The position numbers were made by a program, and so were the translations under genes. Positions 16,143 through 26,465 of a stretch of DNA of 56,045 nt are shown here, one piece after another. Each line of letters begins with the position of its first letter. Within the stretch, counting starts at the first letter, position 1. The stretch lies in the NCBI RefSeq assembly GCF_030652515.1, contig NZ_JAUSAR010000163.1, forward strand, positions 1 to 56,045, written 5' to 3'. Source of the DNA: Aquabacterium sp. Lineage in GTDB: Bacteria; Pseudomonadota; Gammaproteobacteria; Burkholderiales; Burkholderiaceae_C. The notes beneath the pieces are model-generated. The model was given only the letters and a program-made list of their open reading frames with translations. It was not told where the DNA came from and did not search any database.

Positions 16143-16580
16143 TTAAACGCCCAGCGCATGGCGCAGCACAAACACCGTCAGGAAGCCTGCGGCCATGAAC
16201 GTCACGGTGGCCACCAGCGAACGAGGCGACCAGCGCGACAACCCGCAAACGCCATGGCCACTGGTGCAACCCGAGCCATACCGCGTGCCCACCCCCACCA
16301 ACAGCCCCGCCACGATCAGCGCGGCGTACCCGGCGTCAATCTGCGGCACAGGCCAGGCCGTGACCAGGCCGTAGACCAGGGGCGCGCCCACCAGGCCCAG
16401 CACAAAAGCCACGCGCCACGCCACATCCCCCGAGACCGGCTTCATCAACAAACCGCCCAACACACCGCTGATGCCCGCGATGCGCCCGTTCAACAAGATC
16501 AGCATGGCTGCCGCCAGCCCGATCAGGACGCCCCCGATCAGTGCGGACCAGGGGGTAAAAGCATTCCAATCGATCGACAT
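16143..16580 (-). CDS. YeeE/YedE-type half transporter, PmpA-like
   Basis: A 145-residue membrane protein with about four helices and the conserved [20 protein letters not shown] segment, which holds Cys105 and Cys112, the sulfur-handling residues of the family. It starts three bases after the bigR-like stop codon. Together with the next gene it would form a complete sulfur-compound channel in the inner membrane. Confidence 0.9.
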   Translation of the reverse strand: MSIDWNAFTPWSALIGGVLIGLAAAMLILLNGRIAGISGVLGGLLMKPVSGDVAWRVAFVLGLVGAPLVYGLVTAWPVPQIDAGYAALIVAGLLVGVGTRYGSGCTSGHGVCGLSRWSPRSLVATVTFMAAGFLTVFVLRHALGV

Positions 16581-16583
16581 CGT

Positions 16584-16919
16584 TCACTCCTTCGAGCAGT
16601 ACAAGCGGTAAAGCACCGCCAGGATTTCAAGCAAATCGGCATCGGCCACGCTGTAGAAAATGTGCTTGCCCTGCCGACGCGTGCTCACCACGCCCTCCGT
16701 TCTCAACACCCCCAGTTGTTGTGACAACGTGGGCTGGCGGATGTCCAGGCTCGCTTCCAGCTCGCTGACGCACATCTCGCCCTGAGACAGTTGGCACAGC
16801 AATAGCAAGCGCTCTTCATTGGCCAGCACTTTCAAGGCACTGACAGCCCGACCGGCCGCGCCGCGCAGGATGCTTGGATCAATGGTGGCAGTGGGATCGG
16901 TCATGGTGCTGTGGTTCAA
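16584..16919 (-). CDS. bigR: ArsR-family persulfide-responsive repressor, BigR/SqrR-like
   Basis: A 111-residue winged-helix repressor. The recognition region is ASLDIRQPTLSQQLGVLRTEG and the wing is STRRQGKHIFYSV. Cys42 and Cys108 sit exactly where BigR and SqrR place the pair that forms a tetrasulfide link when persulfides appear; a third Cys50 is extra. No metal-site motif of ArsR or CadC type is seen. It is divergent from the blh-type gene and leads the half-transporter genes, the known BigR arrangement. Confidence 0.88.
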   Translation of the reverse strand: MNHSTMTDPTATIDPSILRGAAGRAVSALKVLANEERLLLLCQLSQGEMCVSELEASLDIRQPTLSQQLGVLRTEGVVSTRRQGKHIFYSVADADLLEILAVLYRLYCSKE

Positions 16920-16935
16920 TGGCTTGACAACAATA

Positions 16936-16978
16936 TATATTTAAACATAATGTAAGTCAACATAGTGTTTAAACAGGA
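16936..16978. promoter_or_regulatory. AT-rich BigR operator/promoter region
   Basis: The 67-bp space between bigR and the blh-type gene is strikingly AT-rich for this genome. It carries two copies of TTTAAACA (16940-16947 and 16968-16975) plus the near-palindrome ACATAATGT. Such TA-rich repeats are typical of BigR-bound promoters. Both divergent genes would be repressed from here. Confidence 0.55.
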
Positions 16979-16986
16979 GTTGAAGC

Positions 16987-17865
16987 ATGAATGCGCAAGC
17001 CACCGTTCAGGCCTTTTTTGACCCCACCACCTGGACCGTGACCTACGTGGTTTGGGACCAGGCCACTCGGCGCGCGGCCGTCATCGATCCGGTGCTGGAC
17101 TTCGACTTCAAATCAGGCCACACCGCGACCCATTCAGCGGACAAGGTGCTGGCCTATGTGCGCGCCAACGACCTGGACGTGGACTGGATCCTGGAAACAC
17201 ACGCGCATGCCGACCACCTGTCGGGCGCGCGCCATGTGCAAGACCAGGTCGGCGGCCACATCGCCATCGGCGAACACATCCGCGAAGTCCAGGCCACCTT
17301 CAAGAAGATCTTCAACCTGGAGCGCAGCTTCCTGCCCGACGGCAGCCAGTTCGACCACCTTTTCAAAGACGGTGAAACCTTCCAGATCGGCAAGCTCACC
17401 GCGACCGCGATGCTGGTGCCGGGCCACACCCCGGCCGACATGGCCTACCTGATCGATGACGCGGTGTTCGTGGGCGACACGCTCTTCATGCCCGACGTGG
17501 GCAGCGCGCGCGCCGACTTCCCTGGCGGCAATGCCCACAGCCTGTACCGATCAATGCGCCGCCTGCTCGACCTGCCCGAGGCCACCAAGGTGTTCGTTTG
17601 CCACGACTACCCGCCGAATGGGCGAGCCCCACGCTGGGAGACCAGCGTGGCCGAACAGCGCGCCCACAACATCCATGTGCATGACGGCATCAGCGAAGAC
17701 GAATTCGTGGCCATGCGCCAGGCGCGCGACGCCACATTGGAGGTGCCCACGCTGATCCTGCCATCCATCCAGGTCAATGTGCGTGGCGGCCAACTGCCGC
17801 CGGTCGATGACAATGGCATTGCCTACCTGCGCATTCCATTGAACGCACTGCCCGTGCACAGGTGA
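16987..17865 (+). CDS. blh: metallo-beta-lactamase-fold persulfide dioxygenase-like protein (Blh)
   Basis: A 292-residue metallo-beta-lactamase-fold protein. The metal motif THAHADH has His72, His74, Asp76 and His77; further ligands lie in VPGHTP, FVGDTLFMPDVG and VCHDYPP. This pattern matches ETHE1/Blh enzymes, which oxidise glutathione persulfide to sulfite with one iron. AGGAG precedes the ATG at 16987. It is controlled with the divergent bigR operon and would remove sulfane sulfur in the cytosol. Confidence 0.88.
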   Translation: MNAQATVQAFFDPTTWTVTYVVWDQATRRAAVIDPVLDFDFKSGHTATHSADKVLAYVRANDLDVDWILETHAHADHLSGARHVQDQVGGHIAIGEHIREVQATFKKIFNLERSFLPDGSQFDHLFKDGETFQIGKLTATAMLVPGHTPADMAYLIDDAVFVGDTLFMPDVGSARADFPGGNAHSLYRSMRRLLDLPEATKVFVCHDYPPNGRAPRWETSVAEQRAHNIHVHDGISEDEFVAMRQARDATLEVPTLILPSIQVNVRGGQLPPVDDNGIAYLRIPLNALPVHR

Positions 17866-17881
17866 CAATCCCCGGGCCATG

Positions 17882-17911
17882 AAAAAAGGCCACCTTCGAG
17901 AAGGTGGCCTT
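17882..17911. terminator. bidirectional terminator hairpin
   Basis: GGCCACCTT (17888-17896), loop CGAG and AAGGTGGCC (17901-17909) form a perfect nine-base stem. Six A residues precede it, giving a U-tract on the minus strand, and TT follows on the plus strand. It lies 22 bases after the blh-type stop codon. The 250 bases up to the next gene hold this hairpin and then an AT-rich promoter-like stretch (about 18020-18110). Confidence 0.75.
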
Positions 17912-18118
17912 CAAAGCCTGTGGCATCCGGCGGCCATGTTCAAAACAGAACAGTGACCATGCCGACCAACCCCGAGGGGCCGATGGTGTTGTGATGAATT
18001 CCCTGAGCGGGTGCCGATTGCGGTCATATTTAAGCGTTTTAACGATTATATCGCCATATCCCAACCAACAAAGTGCAAAAATGATCTCATTGCATCAGAA
18101 GTGCGCATAAACCATCCC

Positions 18119-19057
18119 ATGGCCGCCTTGGAACACCATGACACCGCCCCGCCCAGCGAGGAGCCGCGCGACCCATCGTCCGATGTCGCCGCCGAATGCC
18201 TGAGCGCGCTCATGGAGCGTCACGGCGTGCCCGCACGGCAGCAAGCGGCCGCCGTGGCGCAAATCACCGCCATCTCCATCAGCCAGGCTCGGCGCAAATT
18301 ACGGGGCGCGGTGTGGCTGTTTGGCGAGGTGCTGGCCATCACGCAACATTTTGGCGAATCGCTGGACCAGGTTTTCACCCATGAGGTCGCCCGATCAGGA
18401 TCACCTTCGCCCGCCCTGACCAGTCCCTCGCCCACGGCCACCCAGGCCGCCCAGTTCCTGGTCGACGGCCAGGCCCTGCCCTGCGAAGTGCGCCTGGGCG
18501 CTCAAATCACCACCGGAGCCCCACCCGGCGTGGTCCTGGCCGCCGCCCACGACGCCCAAGGTTGGTGGGTGGCCAGCCCGGCCGCACTGCAAGCGCGCGG
18601 GCTTCAAGGCCCGCACTACCTGGTGGCCCAGGTCGCCATGACCCAGGACAGCCAGGCCAAGCCCACCCGCATCGCCGTGGTCGACGACGATCTGGCCTCG
18701 GCCGAGGCCTTGGGCGACTGGTTCAACGAAACCGGCTACCGGGCCGACTCCTTCACCAGCGCCGCCCAGTTGCTGGGCACCCCACTGGCCGACTACGACG
18801 CCTTCGTGGTCGACCTGATCCTGGGCGTGGGGCAGACCTCGCACGCGCTGGTCGAGCAGATCCGCGCGGCCCGCCCGCAAGCCCCCATCGTGCTGCTGAC
18901 CGGGCAATTGCGCGGTGGCGTCGCCACCGAAGCCGACCTGACCACGCTGTTGCGCACCCAGGGCGTGGCCTTCTTTGAAAAGCCCGTGCGCCCGGCCGTG
19001 CTCACGGCCACCATCCAAAGCAAACTGGACCGCCTGGCCAACAGCACACCCGCATGA
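18119..19057 (+). CDS. BetR-domain response regulator
   Basis: A 312-residue protein. Residues about 22-87 look like the BetR helix-turn-helix domain, followed by a Ser/Pro linker, a small middle region (110-175) and a C-terminal receiver domain (184-310) with Asp189/Asp190, phospho-acceptor Asp232 (VVDLILG) and the conserved Lys in FFEKPVRP. DNA binding at the N-terminus with the receiver at the C-terminus is the reverse of most regulators. The start at 18119 is the first family-like Met; no clear ribosome binding site is seen, so it is uncertain. It overlaps the kinase start by four bases. Confidence 0.8.
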   Translation: MAALEHHDTAPPSEEPRDPSSDVAAECLSALMERHGVPARQQAAAVAQITAISISQARRKLRGAVWLFGEVLAITQHFGESLDQVFTHEVARSGSPSPALTSPSPTATQAAQFLVDGQALPCEVRLGAQITTGAPPGVVLAAAHDAQGWWVASPAALQARGLQGPHYLVAQVAMTQDSQAKPTRIAVVDDDLASAEALGDWFNETGYRADSFTSAAQLLGTPLADYDAFVVDLILGVGQTSHALVEQIRAARPQAPIVLLTGQLRGGVATEADLTTLLRTQGVAFFEKPVRPAVLTATIQSKLDRLANSTPA

Positions 19058-20352
19058 CTTCCCCGCAGTCCCGGCAGCCTGTCGATGCCCGACACGCCCG
19101 CTTGATGACCGGTGTGTCCTTGCTGGCCGCCATCGGCACCCTCGTCATCTGGTTCACCGACCGCCAGCAAGGCCTGGCCACCACGTGGGACCAATGGACC
19201 ATCCCGATGCTGTCGGCCCTGTACTTGAGCATCAGCGTGCTGCACATCGTCAAGCCATGTTGCATGCCTTGGGCCTTGCCCCCCACGCTGATCGCCACCA
19301 GCATTTACCTGCTGGTCGCGATTCACCTGGCCACGGGCGGGCAATCACTGGCCCAGCTGTACGCCGCGACCTCGCTGGCGCAATTGATCCCTGTGTTCTA
19401 CGTCATCGCCTTCGTTTCGTGGCCACGCGGCGGAGCATGGATCAGCGGCCTCACCTACGCTGGCCTGCTGGCCCAGTACCTGTTCAGCCTGCAATTGCCC
19501 ACGCCCACCGGCGGCTGGAGCGACGTTCACCTGCTCACCCAGAAAACACTGCTGGCATCGGTGCTCATTCACCCCGTCTGCATCCTCGCGCTCAGCTTCA
19601 TCGTTCACTTGCGCGGCCAGCTCAGCACCTCGCAGCAAGAAGCCTTCAAGGGCAAAGAGCGTTTCCTGGCCATGCTCTCGCACGAGATCCGCACCCCGCT
19701 GCAGGCCATGCTGGGCAGCATTGACCTGCTGGCCCTCAAGCTGCACGGCAACGCCGAAACCCGAGCGCTCGACCGCCTCCGCAACAGCGCCACCCAGCTG
19801 GACACCCACCTGCGCGACGTCACCGAGTTCACCCGCCTGGAAGACCCCGCCTTGCGCATCCAGGCCGACACCTTTGACTTGACCCGCTTGCTCAACGACC
19901 TGCGTGACGACTGGATCGAGCGGGCCCAGGCCAAAGGACTGACCTTGACCATCGACATCGCCCCCGGCGATCAAGCCGCCCTGCAAGCCGTCAGGGCCGA
20001 CGCCACGCGCGTGCGACAGATCGTGTGCAACCTGATCAGCAATGCCTTGAAGTACACGCTGGTGGGCGGCGTGACCGTCCATGCCAGCCTGTCACGCCAG
20101 CACCGCGGGCGCGGCATGACGATCGTGGTGGAAGACTCCGGCATCGGCATCGCCGCGCAGCACCTGGAAACCATCTTCCAGCCCTATGTCCGGCTGGAAG
20201 ACGCACGCGCCCTGCGGGCCGACGGCACCGGTCTGGGCCTGGCCGTGGTCCAGCGCCTGGTGGACCGCCTGGGCGGGCGCCTGCACGTGGAGAGCCACCC
20301 CGATCGCGGCAGCCGCTTCACCGTGGAGCTGCCCATGGCGGACAATGGCTGA
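19054..20352 (+). CDS. membrane sensor histidine kinase
   Basis: A 432-residue kinase. The N-terminal half (about 15-185) has five or six membrane helices with short loops and no separate periplasmic sensor. The dimerisation region carries His210 in [12 protein letters not shown]. The ATPase domain has [19 protein letters not shown] and GTGLGLAVV. It is coupled to the BetR-REC regulator by an ATGA overlap and is followed after 29 bases by purT. The many-helix input suggests sensing of the membrane itself or of a hydrophobic signal. Confidence 0.9.
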   Translation: MTSPQSRQPVDARHARLMTGVSLLAAIGTLVIWFTDRQQGLATTWDQWTIPMLSALYLSISVLHIVKPCCMPWALPPTLIATSIYLLVAIHLATGGQSLAQLYAATSLAQLIPVFYVIAFVSWPRGGAWISGLTYAGLLAQYLFSLQLPTPTGGWSDVHLLTQKTLLASVLIHPVCILALSFIVHLRGQLSTSQQEAFKGKERFLAMLSHEIRTPLQAMLGSIDLLALKLHGNAETRALDRLRNSATQLDTHLRDVTEFTRLEDPALRIQADTFDLTRLLNDLRDDWIERAQAKGLTLTIDIAPGDQAALQAVRADATRVRQIVCNLISNALKYTLVGGVTVHASLSRQHRGRGMTIVVEDSGIGIAAQHLETIFQPYVRLEDARALRADGTGLGLAVVQRLVDRLGGRLHVESHPDRGSRFTVELPMADNG

Positions 20353-20381
20353 TCACCACGCATCACCATTGGTCCCAGCCC

Positions 20382-21617
20382 ATGAGCACCACACCCCACG
20401 CCAGCCCCGCCCACACCCTGCCCCTGGGCACCCCTTTGTCACCAGCGGCCACCCGCGTCATGCTGCTGGGCTCGGGCGAGCTGGGCAAAGAGGTGCTGAT
20501 CGCCCTGCAGCGTCTGGGCGTTGAAACCATCGCGGTCGATCGCTACGAGCACGCCCCCGGCCAGCAAGTGGCCCACCACAGCCGCACGATCACCATGAGC
20601 GACGCTGACCAGTTGCGCACCCTGATCCTGGCCGAGCGCCCGCACCTGGTCGTGCCCGAGATCGAAGCCATCGCCACCTCGGTGCTGGAAGAGCTGGAAG
20701 CGCAAGGCTTGGTCCGCGTCATCCCCACGGCCCGCGCCGCGCGCCTGACCATGGACCGCGAAGGCATCCGCCGACTGGCCGCCGAAAACCTGTCGCTGCC
20801 CACCAGCCCCTACGTTTTCGCCGACTCATTGCAAGAGCTGCAGGCCGCCATCGACGGCCAGATCGGCTACCCCTGCATCGTCAAACCCGTGATGAGCTCG
20901 TCTGGCAAAGGCCAGAGCAAGATCGACGGCCCGGCCGATGTTGAGAAAGCGTGGGACTACGCCATGGCGGGCGGGCGCGTCAGCCATGGCCGAGTCATCG
21001 TCGAAGGCTTCATCGATTTCGACTACGAGATCACGCTGCTGACCGTGCGCGCCGTGGACGAGCAAGGCCAGATCAGCACCCATTTCTGCGAGCCCATCGG
21101 CCACCTGCAGGTCAGCGGCGACTACGTGGAAAGCTGGCAGCCCCACCCCATGCACCCTGAGGCGCTGGCCCAAGCCCAAGCCATTGCCAAAGCCGTCACC
21201 GACGACCTGGGCGGCCAGGGCTTGTTTGGCGTGGAGCTGTTCGTCAAGGGCGCGCAGGTGTGGTTCAGCGAGGTCAGCCCCCGCCCGCACGACACTGGTC
21301 TGGTCACCCTGACCACGCAAGTGCAAAGCGAGTTCGAACTGCACGCCCGCGCCATCCTCGGCCTGCCGGTGAACACCGTCTTGCGCACGCCCGGCGCTTC
21401 CGCCGTCATCTATGGCGGTGTCGATGCCCAGGCCATGGTGTTCGACGGCGTGGCCGACGCCCTGCGCGTGCCCAACACCGACCTGCGCCTCTTCGGCAAA
21501 CCCGAGAGCTTTGTCAAACGCCGCATGGGTGTGGCGCTGGCGTTTGATGCTGATGTGGACGTGGCCCGCGCCCGCGCCAAGGAAGCGGCTGGCAAGGTCA
21601 AACCCCGGGCGATTTGA
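20382..21617 (+). CDS. purT: formate-dependent phosphoribosylglycinamide formyltransferase
   Basis: A 411-residue ATP-grasp enzyme that makes formyl-GAR from GAR, formate and ATP in purine synthesis. Signatures are [12 protein letters not shown] near the start, VPEIEAIAT, the ATP-grasp loop MSSSGKGQS and [15 protein letters not shown] near the metal site. The ATG at 20382 gives the normal length. The longer upstream frame overlapping the kinase is a shadow. The 3' end overlaps the convergent Crp/Fnr gene by 20 bases. Confidence 0.95.
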   Translation: MSTTPHASPAHTLPLGTPLSPAATRVMLLGSGELGKEVLIALQRLGVETIAVDRYEHAPGQQVAHHSRTITMSDADQLRTLILAERPHLVVPEIEAIATSVLEELEAQGLVRVIPTARAARLTMDREGIRRLAAENLSLPTSPYVFADSLQELQAAIDGQIGYPCIVKPVMSSSGKGQSKIDGPADVEKAWDYAMAGGRVSHGRVIVEGFIDFDYEITLLTVRAVDEQGQISTHFCEPIGHLQVSGDYVESWQPHPMHPEALAQAQAIAKAVTDDLGGQGLFGVELFVKGAQVWFSEVSPRPHDTGLVTLTTQVQSEFELHARAILGLPVNTVLRTPGASAVIYGGVDAQAMVFDGVADALRVPNTDLRLFGKPESFVKRRMGVALAFDADVDVARARAKEAAGKVKPRAI

Positions 21618-22371
21618 GGCCGCCTTCTTCCAGCCCACTCCACAAGGCCGCGTCGAACTGCCCGGCCTGCGTGGCCAGCGCCTTGGCATCCAGGATCTCG
21701 ATCTCGGCGTAATGGACCGCGATGATGCGGTCGGCGGCCAGCGATTTCAGCGCCTTGTTGATCGTCTGCCGCGACACGCCCAGCATGCGCGCCAGGTATT
21801 CCTGCGGCAGACGCAAACGCTTGCGCAAGGTCGGCTGCACGGCATGCCCATAGCTGGTGGCCGCGAACACCAGGCGACGCGCCAATTGTTGCTCGATGGA
21901 CATGGACGCGGTGTCCTCCGCTGCCATCAGCATCAGCCTCAGTTTGCCGCAGGCCAGCCGGGCGATGTCGCGCCAATATTGGGGATGGGCATCCAGCCAG
22001 GGCTCCAGCAGCGACTGGGGGATCACCAGCACGGTGGCATCGGTGTCCGCGACGGCATCCTGGCTGCGCGGTTTGCGGTCGATCAGCGCGATTTCTCCCA
22101 CCCACTGGTAAGGCTCCAGGTAAAGGGACAGCCGATGGGTGCCATCGCGCGGGTTGATGGACCCCACCTTGAGCGCCCCTGCCACCACACAGCACAAGCC
22201 CGATTGATCGTCCCCACCACGGGCAAACAGGGTTTCGCCCGCCCGCAGGGACCACAGGCGGCCCAGCTCCAGCAAGCCCTCTTGCAGGGCCTCGGGGCAA
22301 CTGGCAAACCACAGGTGCGAACGTAAAGCAGGCATCAAGGTGGGGGGAACAGGATCGGTGCGGCGGTTCAT
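21598..22371 (-). CDS. Crp/Fnr-family transcriptional regulator
   Basis: A 257-residue regulator with an N-terminal cyclic-nucleotide-binding fold ([12 protein letters not shown] through [13 protein letters not shown]) and a C-terminal winged helix ([32 protein letters not shown]). The N-terminal Cys cluster of FNR is absent, so it is not an oxygen-sensing FNR. The start is unclear: 22371, 22410 and 22443 are all possible and none has a good ribosome binding site. It is divergent from the HigA-like gene and convergent with purT. Confidence 0.88.
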   Translation of the reverse strand: MNRRTDPVPPTLMPALRSHLWFASCPEALQEGLLELGRLWSLRAGETLFARGGDDQSGLCCVVAGALKVGSINPRDGTHRLSLYLEPYQWVGEIALIDRKPRSQDAVADTDATVLVIPQSLLEPWLDAHPQYWRDIARLACGKLRLMLMAAEDTASMSIEQQLARRLVFAATSYGHAVQPTLRKRLRLPQEYLARMLGVSRQTINKALKSLAADRIIAVHYAEIEILDAKALATQAGQFDAALWSGLEEGGLKSPGV

Positions 22372-22520
22372 GAATGTCAGGCGTGTCAATTCTGTGGCAG
22401 ACTCAGGCATACCCCCCGAATGGGTTAGATGGAATGCGTGCAAACTGTACCGATATTGACAGTCGCCGCGCCCGCCAGCCCCTAGGATGCACCTCAGTAT
22501 CTTTCAAAAAGCCGACCATC

Positions 22521-22844
22521 ATGAGCAACTCTGAAGCCGTCCACCCTGGCGCCATCCTGCGCAGTCAATTCATGGCCCGCCACGGTTTGTCCGCCAGCGG
22601 ACTGGCCATTCGGCTGCACGTGCCGGCCCCCCGCGTGAACGACATCGTGCGTGAACGTCGCGGCATCAGCCCAGATTCGGCGCTGCGTCTGGCTCGATTC
22701 TTCGGCACGCCCGCCCAGTACTGGATGGACCTGCAAACCGCCTACGACCTGAAAGTGGCCGCGCAACTGGCTGGCGAACAGATCCGCCGCGAAGTGCTTC
22801 CGGTGGCCGATTCGGTCCACTCGCTGGACACCGTCGCCGCCTGA
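22521..22844 (+). CDS. HigA-like XRE antitoxin, apparently orphan
   Basis: A 107-residue helix-turn-helix protein of the HigA/VapI type: HPGAILRSQFMARHGLSASGLA, then VNDIVRERRGISPDSALRLARFFGTPAQYWMDLQ, a family signature. HigA antitoxins bind a RelE-fold HigB toxin and repress their own operon. No HigB-like frame exists in the 150 bases upstream or directly downstream, so this copy may act only as a regulator. Two strong hairpins follow it. Confidence 0.88.
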   Translation: MSNSEAVHPGAILRSQFMARHGLSASGLAIRLHVPAPRVNDIVRERRGISPDSALRLARFFGTPAQYWMDLQTAYDLKVAAQLAGEQIRREVLPVADSVHSLDTVAA

Positions 22845-22859
22845 AAAAGGCCGCTGCAA

Positions 22860-22923
22860 GGGTGGCCTCATGGGGCCACCCGGCGGTAACCCGGCCCGGT
22901 TAAGCGCTCGCCTAACCCGGGCC
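22860..22923. terminator. tandem hairpins between convergent genes
   Basis: The first hairpin is GGGTGGCC (22860-22867) with GGCCACCC (22874-22881). The second is GGCCCGGTTA (22893-22902) with TAACCCGGGCC (22913-22923), with one bulge. They lie between the HigA-like stop (22844) and the AMP nucleosidase stop (22935) and probably end transcription from both sides, although no T-run is present. Confidence 0.6.
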
Positions 22924-22934
22924 TGCCGATTCGG

Positions 22935-24434
22935 TCACTGAAACGCGACCTCGGCAAAGCTGCGCAGCTTGCGGCTGTGCAATTGCCCTGCGCGGTTGCC
23001 CCGCAGGCGCTCAATGGCCCGCAGGCCAATGCGCAAGTGCTGATCCACCCGCTCACGGTAGAACTGATTGGCCATGCCTGGCAGCTTCAATTCACCGTGC
23101 AAGGGCTTGTCGCTCACGCACAGCAAGGTGCCGTAGGGCACGCGGAATCTGAACCCGTTGGCGGCGATCGTGGCGCTTTCCATGTCCAGGGCCACCGCGC
23201 GGCTCTGGCTGAAGCGCCGTTCTGGCCCCCGGTGGGGCAGCAACTCCCAATTGCGGTTGTCGGTGGACGCCACCGTGCCCGTGCGCATGATGCGCTTGAG
23301 CTCGTAGCCATTGAGCTGTGTCACATCGGCCACCGCGCCTTCCAGCGCCAGCTGGATTTCGGCCAGCGGCGGGATCGGCACCCACAGGGGCAGGTCTTCG
23401 TCCAGCACATGGTCTTCACGCACATAGCCGTGGGCCAGCACGTAGTCGCCCAGTTGCTGTGAGTTGCGCAGCCCGGCGCAGTGGCCCAGCATGATCCAGG
23501 CGTGTGGGCGCAGCACCGCGATGTGGTCGGTGATGGTCTTGGCGTTGGCCGGGCCCACGCCGATGTTGACCATGGTGATGCCACTGCGGTCGGCCCGCAT
23601 CAGGTGGTAGGCCGGCATCTGCGGCAGGCGCGGCGGCACGGCCCCCTTCAGATCGCCGGCCTCGGCCGGGACGCCCACGCGGCGCGTCACCACATTGCCC
23701 GGCTCGACAAAGGCAACGCAATCGTCGTCGTCACGGGGGTTGGCCGGATCAGGCGCAGTGCGCATCAGCTCTTGGCCCATGCGCACGAACTCGTCGATGT
23801 AGAACTGGTAGTTGGTGAACAACACGAAGTTCTGGAAGTGCTCGGGCGAGGTGCCGGTGTAGTGGCGCAGCCGGTGCAGCGAGTAGTCCACGCGCGGCGC
23901 TGTGAACAGGGCCAGGGCGCGGGGGCCGCCATGGCTCGTCTCGTAAGTGCCGTTGGCAATGCCATCGTCCATCGAGGCCAGGTCTGGCAAGTCGAACTGA
24001 TCGCGCAGCAAGAGGCGGCGGTCAGCGGGCAGGGTCCCTTCGAGATGGTGGTTCTCGGCCAGCGAGAAGTGCACCGGGATGGGCTCGTTGCTCAGGCCCA
24101 CCTCCAGTGACACGCCGTGGTTCGTGAGCAGCAGTTCCAGTTGCTCGCGGTAGTAATCGGCGTACAGGTCCGGGCGGGTCAGCGTGGTCTCGTAAATGCC
24201 GGGGCCGGCCACGAAGCCGTAAGACAGGCGGGAGTCGGCGCGCGCCACGGTGTCGGTTTGAATGCGCACGAAAGGGTACTTGGCGCGCACATGCTCTTTG
24301 AAGGTCTCGCCGCCCACAAAGCGGTGCAAGGCATCGCGCAGGTAATTGATCTGCGAATCGTAGAGCTCGTTGATTCGGGCCAAGGCGGCCGGGGCATTGT
24401 CATAACTCTGAGTCTGGAACTTCGGGGCGTCCAT
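22935..24434 (-). CDS. amn: AMP nucleosidase
   Basis: A 499-residue enzyme that splits AMP into adenine and ribose 5-phosphate, controlling AMP pools. The N-terminal regulatory domain (about 1-190) is typical of Amn. The nucleosidase core shows MVNIGVGPANAKTITDHIAVLRPHAW-type sequence and the ribose-binding segment VALDMESATIAANGFRFRVPYGTLLCVSDKPLHGELK. The length is close to that of E. coli Amn. AGGAG stands five bases before the ATG. It is cytosolic and probably monocistronic. Confidence 0.95.
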   Translation of the reverse strand: MDAPKFQTQSYDNAPAALARINELYDSQINYLRDALHRFVGGETFKEHVRAKYPFVRIQTDTVARADSRLSYGFVAGPGIYETTLTRPDLYADYYREQLELLLTNHGVSLEVGLSNEPIPVHFSLAENHHLEGTLPADRRLLLRDQFDLPDLASMDDGIANGTYETSHGGPRALALFTAPRVDYSLHRLRHYTGTSPEHFQNFVLFTNYQFYIDEFVRMGQELMRTAPDPANPRDDDDCVAFVEPGNVVTRRVGVPAEAGDLKGAVPPRLPQMPAYHLMRADRSGITMVNIGVGPANAKTITDHIAVLRPHAWIMLGHCAGLRNSQQLGDYVLAHGYVREDHVLDEDLPLWVPIPPLAEIQLALEGAVADVTQLNGYELKRIMRTGTVASTDNRNWELLPHRGPERRFSQSRAVALDMESATIAANGFRFRVPYGTLLCVSDKPLHGELKLPGMANQFYRERVDQHLRIGLRAIERLRGNRAGQLHSRKLRSFAEVAFQ

Positions 24435-24497
24435 ACCACTCCTGGGCAGCAGTCAATACAAGCCCATTGTGCGCCAGCGGGGGCGCCGCCATTGTCG

Positions 24498-24938
<441 letters not shown>

Positions 24939-24960
24939 GGCGTGCTTGCTCCCTGCGTGC

Positions 24961-25632
24961 TCAGGCGCCGGGGCCTGCGCCGCGGGCAGGATGGCCCAGC
25001 ACGGCTTCGCGCAGATCGTGGGCAAAACCTTCCAGGTCGGCTTCGCAGGCCGACACGATCTTGCCGAAGATGTTGTAGGCCAGGACGGCCGGGATGGCCA
25101 CGGCCAGGCCTGCCGCCGTCATGATCAAAGCCTCGCCCACGGGGCCGGCGACCTTGTCCAGACTGACCGAGCCGTCGTTGCTGATGCCCATCATGGCGTG
25201 GTAGATGCCCCAGACGGTGCCCAGCAGGCCCACGAAGGGCGACACCGCCCCCACCGAGGCCAGCAGCACCTGCCCGGCTTGCAGGCGGGCGAGCACCTCG
25301 TGCAGGCTGTCGCGCAGGCGACGGGTCAACTGCGCCTCGGGCTGCACCTGGGCTTCCAGGCTGCCCGGCTGCGAAACCACCTGGGCCGCATCGACCAGGG
25401 GCAGCAGCACGGCTTCGCGGTCCAGCGCTTGGAGGGTTTGGCGGGCCGAGGCGAGATCAGCCGCGCGCCAGAAAGCGGGCACGCCACGCGCCAGGTCGTG
25501 GCGGGCGCGGGCCAGCATCCAGCCCTTCCAGAAAATGACCACCCAGGCGCCAATCGACATCAGCAACAGCAAGACGGCCACCGCCTTGGAGATGGCATCC
25601 CCCTGCGACCACAGGTGCGACAGACCGGTCAT
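24961..25632 (-). CDS. exbB: MotA/TolQ/ExbB-family proton channel protein
   Basis: A 223-residue membrane protein with three helices (about 15-37, 118-140 and 165-190). The conserved [13 protein letters not shown] segment and [21 protein letters not shown] mark the ExbB/TolQ family. It works with ExbD to energise outer-membrane uptake. Its start overlaps the dapB stop by four bases. Confidence 0.9.
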   Translation of the reverse strand: MTGLSHLWSQGDAISKAVAVLLLLMSIGAWVVIFWKGWMLARARHDLARGVPAFWRAADLASARQTLQALDREAVLLPLVDAAQVVSQPGSLEAQVQPEAQLTRRLRDSLHEVLARLQAGQVLLASVGAVSPFVGLLGTVWGIYHAMMGISNDGSVSLDKVAGPVGEALIMTAAGLAVAIPAVLAYNIFGKIVSACEADLEGFAHDLREAVLGHPARGAGPGA

Positions 25633-26450
25633 GGGGTGAGTTCCAGCACGTCGTCCATGCCGAACAGGCCGTGGGGCTGGTTGGCCAGGAAGCGCACCGC
25701 GCGCAAGCTGCCTTGCGCGTAGGTGGAGCGGCTGGACGATTTGTGCGTGATCTCGATGCGCTCGCCGATGCCAGCGAACAGCACGGTGTGGTCGCCCACG
25801 ATGTCGCCGCCGCGCACGGTGGCAAAGCCGATGGTGCTGGGGTCGCGCTCGCCGGTCACGCCTTCGCGGCCATAGACGGCACAGGATTTCAGGTCGCGAC
25901 CGATGGCCTCGGCCACCACTTCACCCATCTTCAAGGCGGTGCCGCTGGGGGCATCGACCTTGTGGCGGTGGTGGGCCTCGATGATCTCGATGTCGTAGCC
26001 CTCTTTGAGGGCCTTGGCGGCCTGGGCCAGCAGCTTGAGCACCACGTTGACGCCCACGCTCATGTTGGGTGCCATGACGATGGCGATGTCGCGCGCCACG
26101 TCGCGGATTTCATCGAGCTGGGCGGGTGTGAAACCGGTGGTGCCGATGACGGCCTTGACGCCCAGTTCGCGGCAGACCTTGAGGTGCGCCAGCGTGCCTT
26201 CAGGGCGGGTGAAGTCAATCAGGAAGCGCGCGTCTTTCAGGCCGGCGTGCAAATCGGCGGTGATGTCGATGCCGCTGCGCTGGCCGGAAAACGCCAGCGC
26301 GTCGATGCCGATGGCGGGGCTGCTGGCGATGTCCAGGGCGCCGCCCAGGGCGCAGTCATCGGCGGCTTGCACCGCCTCGATCAACATGCGGCCCATGCGG
26401 CCGGAGGCGCCTGCGATGGCGATCTTGTGGGTGCTTGCTTGAGTGCTCAT
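25629..26450 (-). CDS. dapB: 4-hydroxy-tetrahydrodipicolinate reductase
   Basis: A 273-residue NAD(P)H enzyme of lysine and diaminopimelate synthesis. The cofactor motif GASGRMGR is near residue 14, and the catalytic signature [19 protein letters not shown] lies in the middle of the protein. FTRPEG and [10 protein letters not shown] also fit the family. It lies 15 bases downstream of bamE and is coupled to exbB. The order bamE-dapB-exbB-exbD beside fur is common in Burkholderiales. Confidence 0.96.
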   Translation of the reverse strand: MSTQASTHKIAIAGASGRMGRMLIEAVQAADDCALGGALDIASSPAIGIDALAFSGQRSGIDITADLHAGLKDARFLIDFTRPEGTLAHLKVCRELGVKAVIGTTGFTPAQLDEIRDVARDIAIVMAPNMSVGVNVVLKLLAQAAKALKEGYDIEIIEAHHRHKVDAPSGTALKMGEVVAEAIGRDLKSCAVYGREGVTGERDPSTIGFATVRGGDIVGDHTVLFAGIGERIEITHKSSSRSTYAQGSLRAVRFLANQPHGLFGMDDVLELTP

Positions 26451-26465
26451 GTTTTCAACGGTCTT

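Noticed and set aside
20025..20381. A 119-codon upstream extension of purT
   Set aside because: It is the out-of-frame shadow of the histidine kinase; PurT family length and sequence begin at 20382.
22374..22520. A toxin gene upstream of the HigA-like gene
   Set aside because: The stretch is too short for HigB and shows no RelE-fold sequence in any frame.
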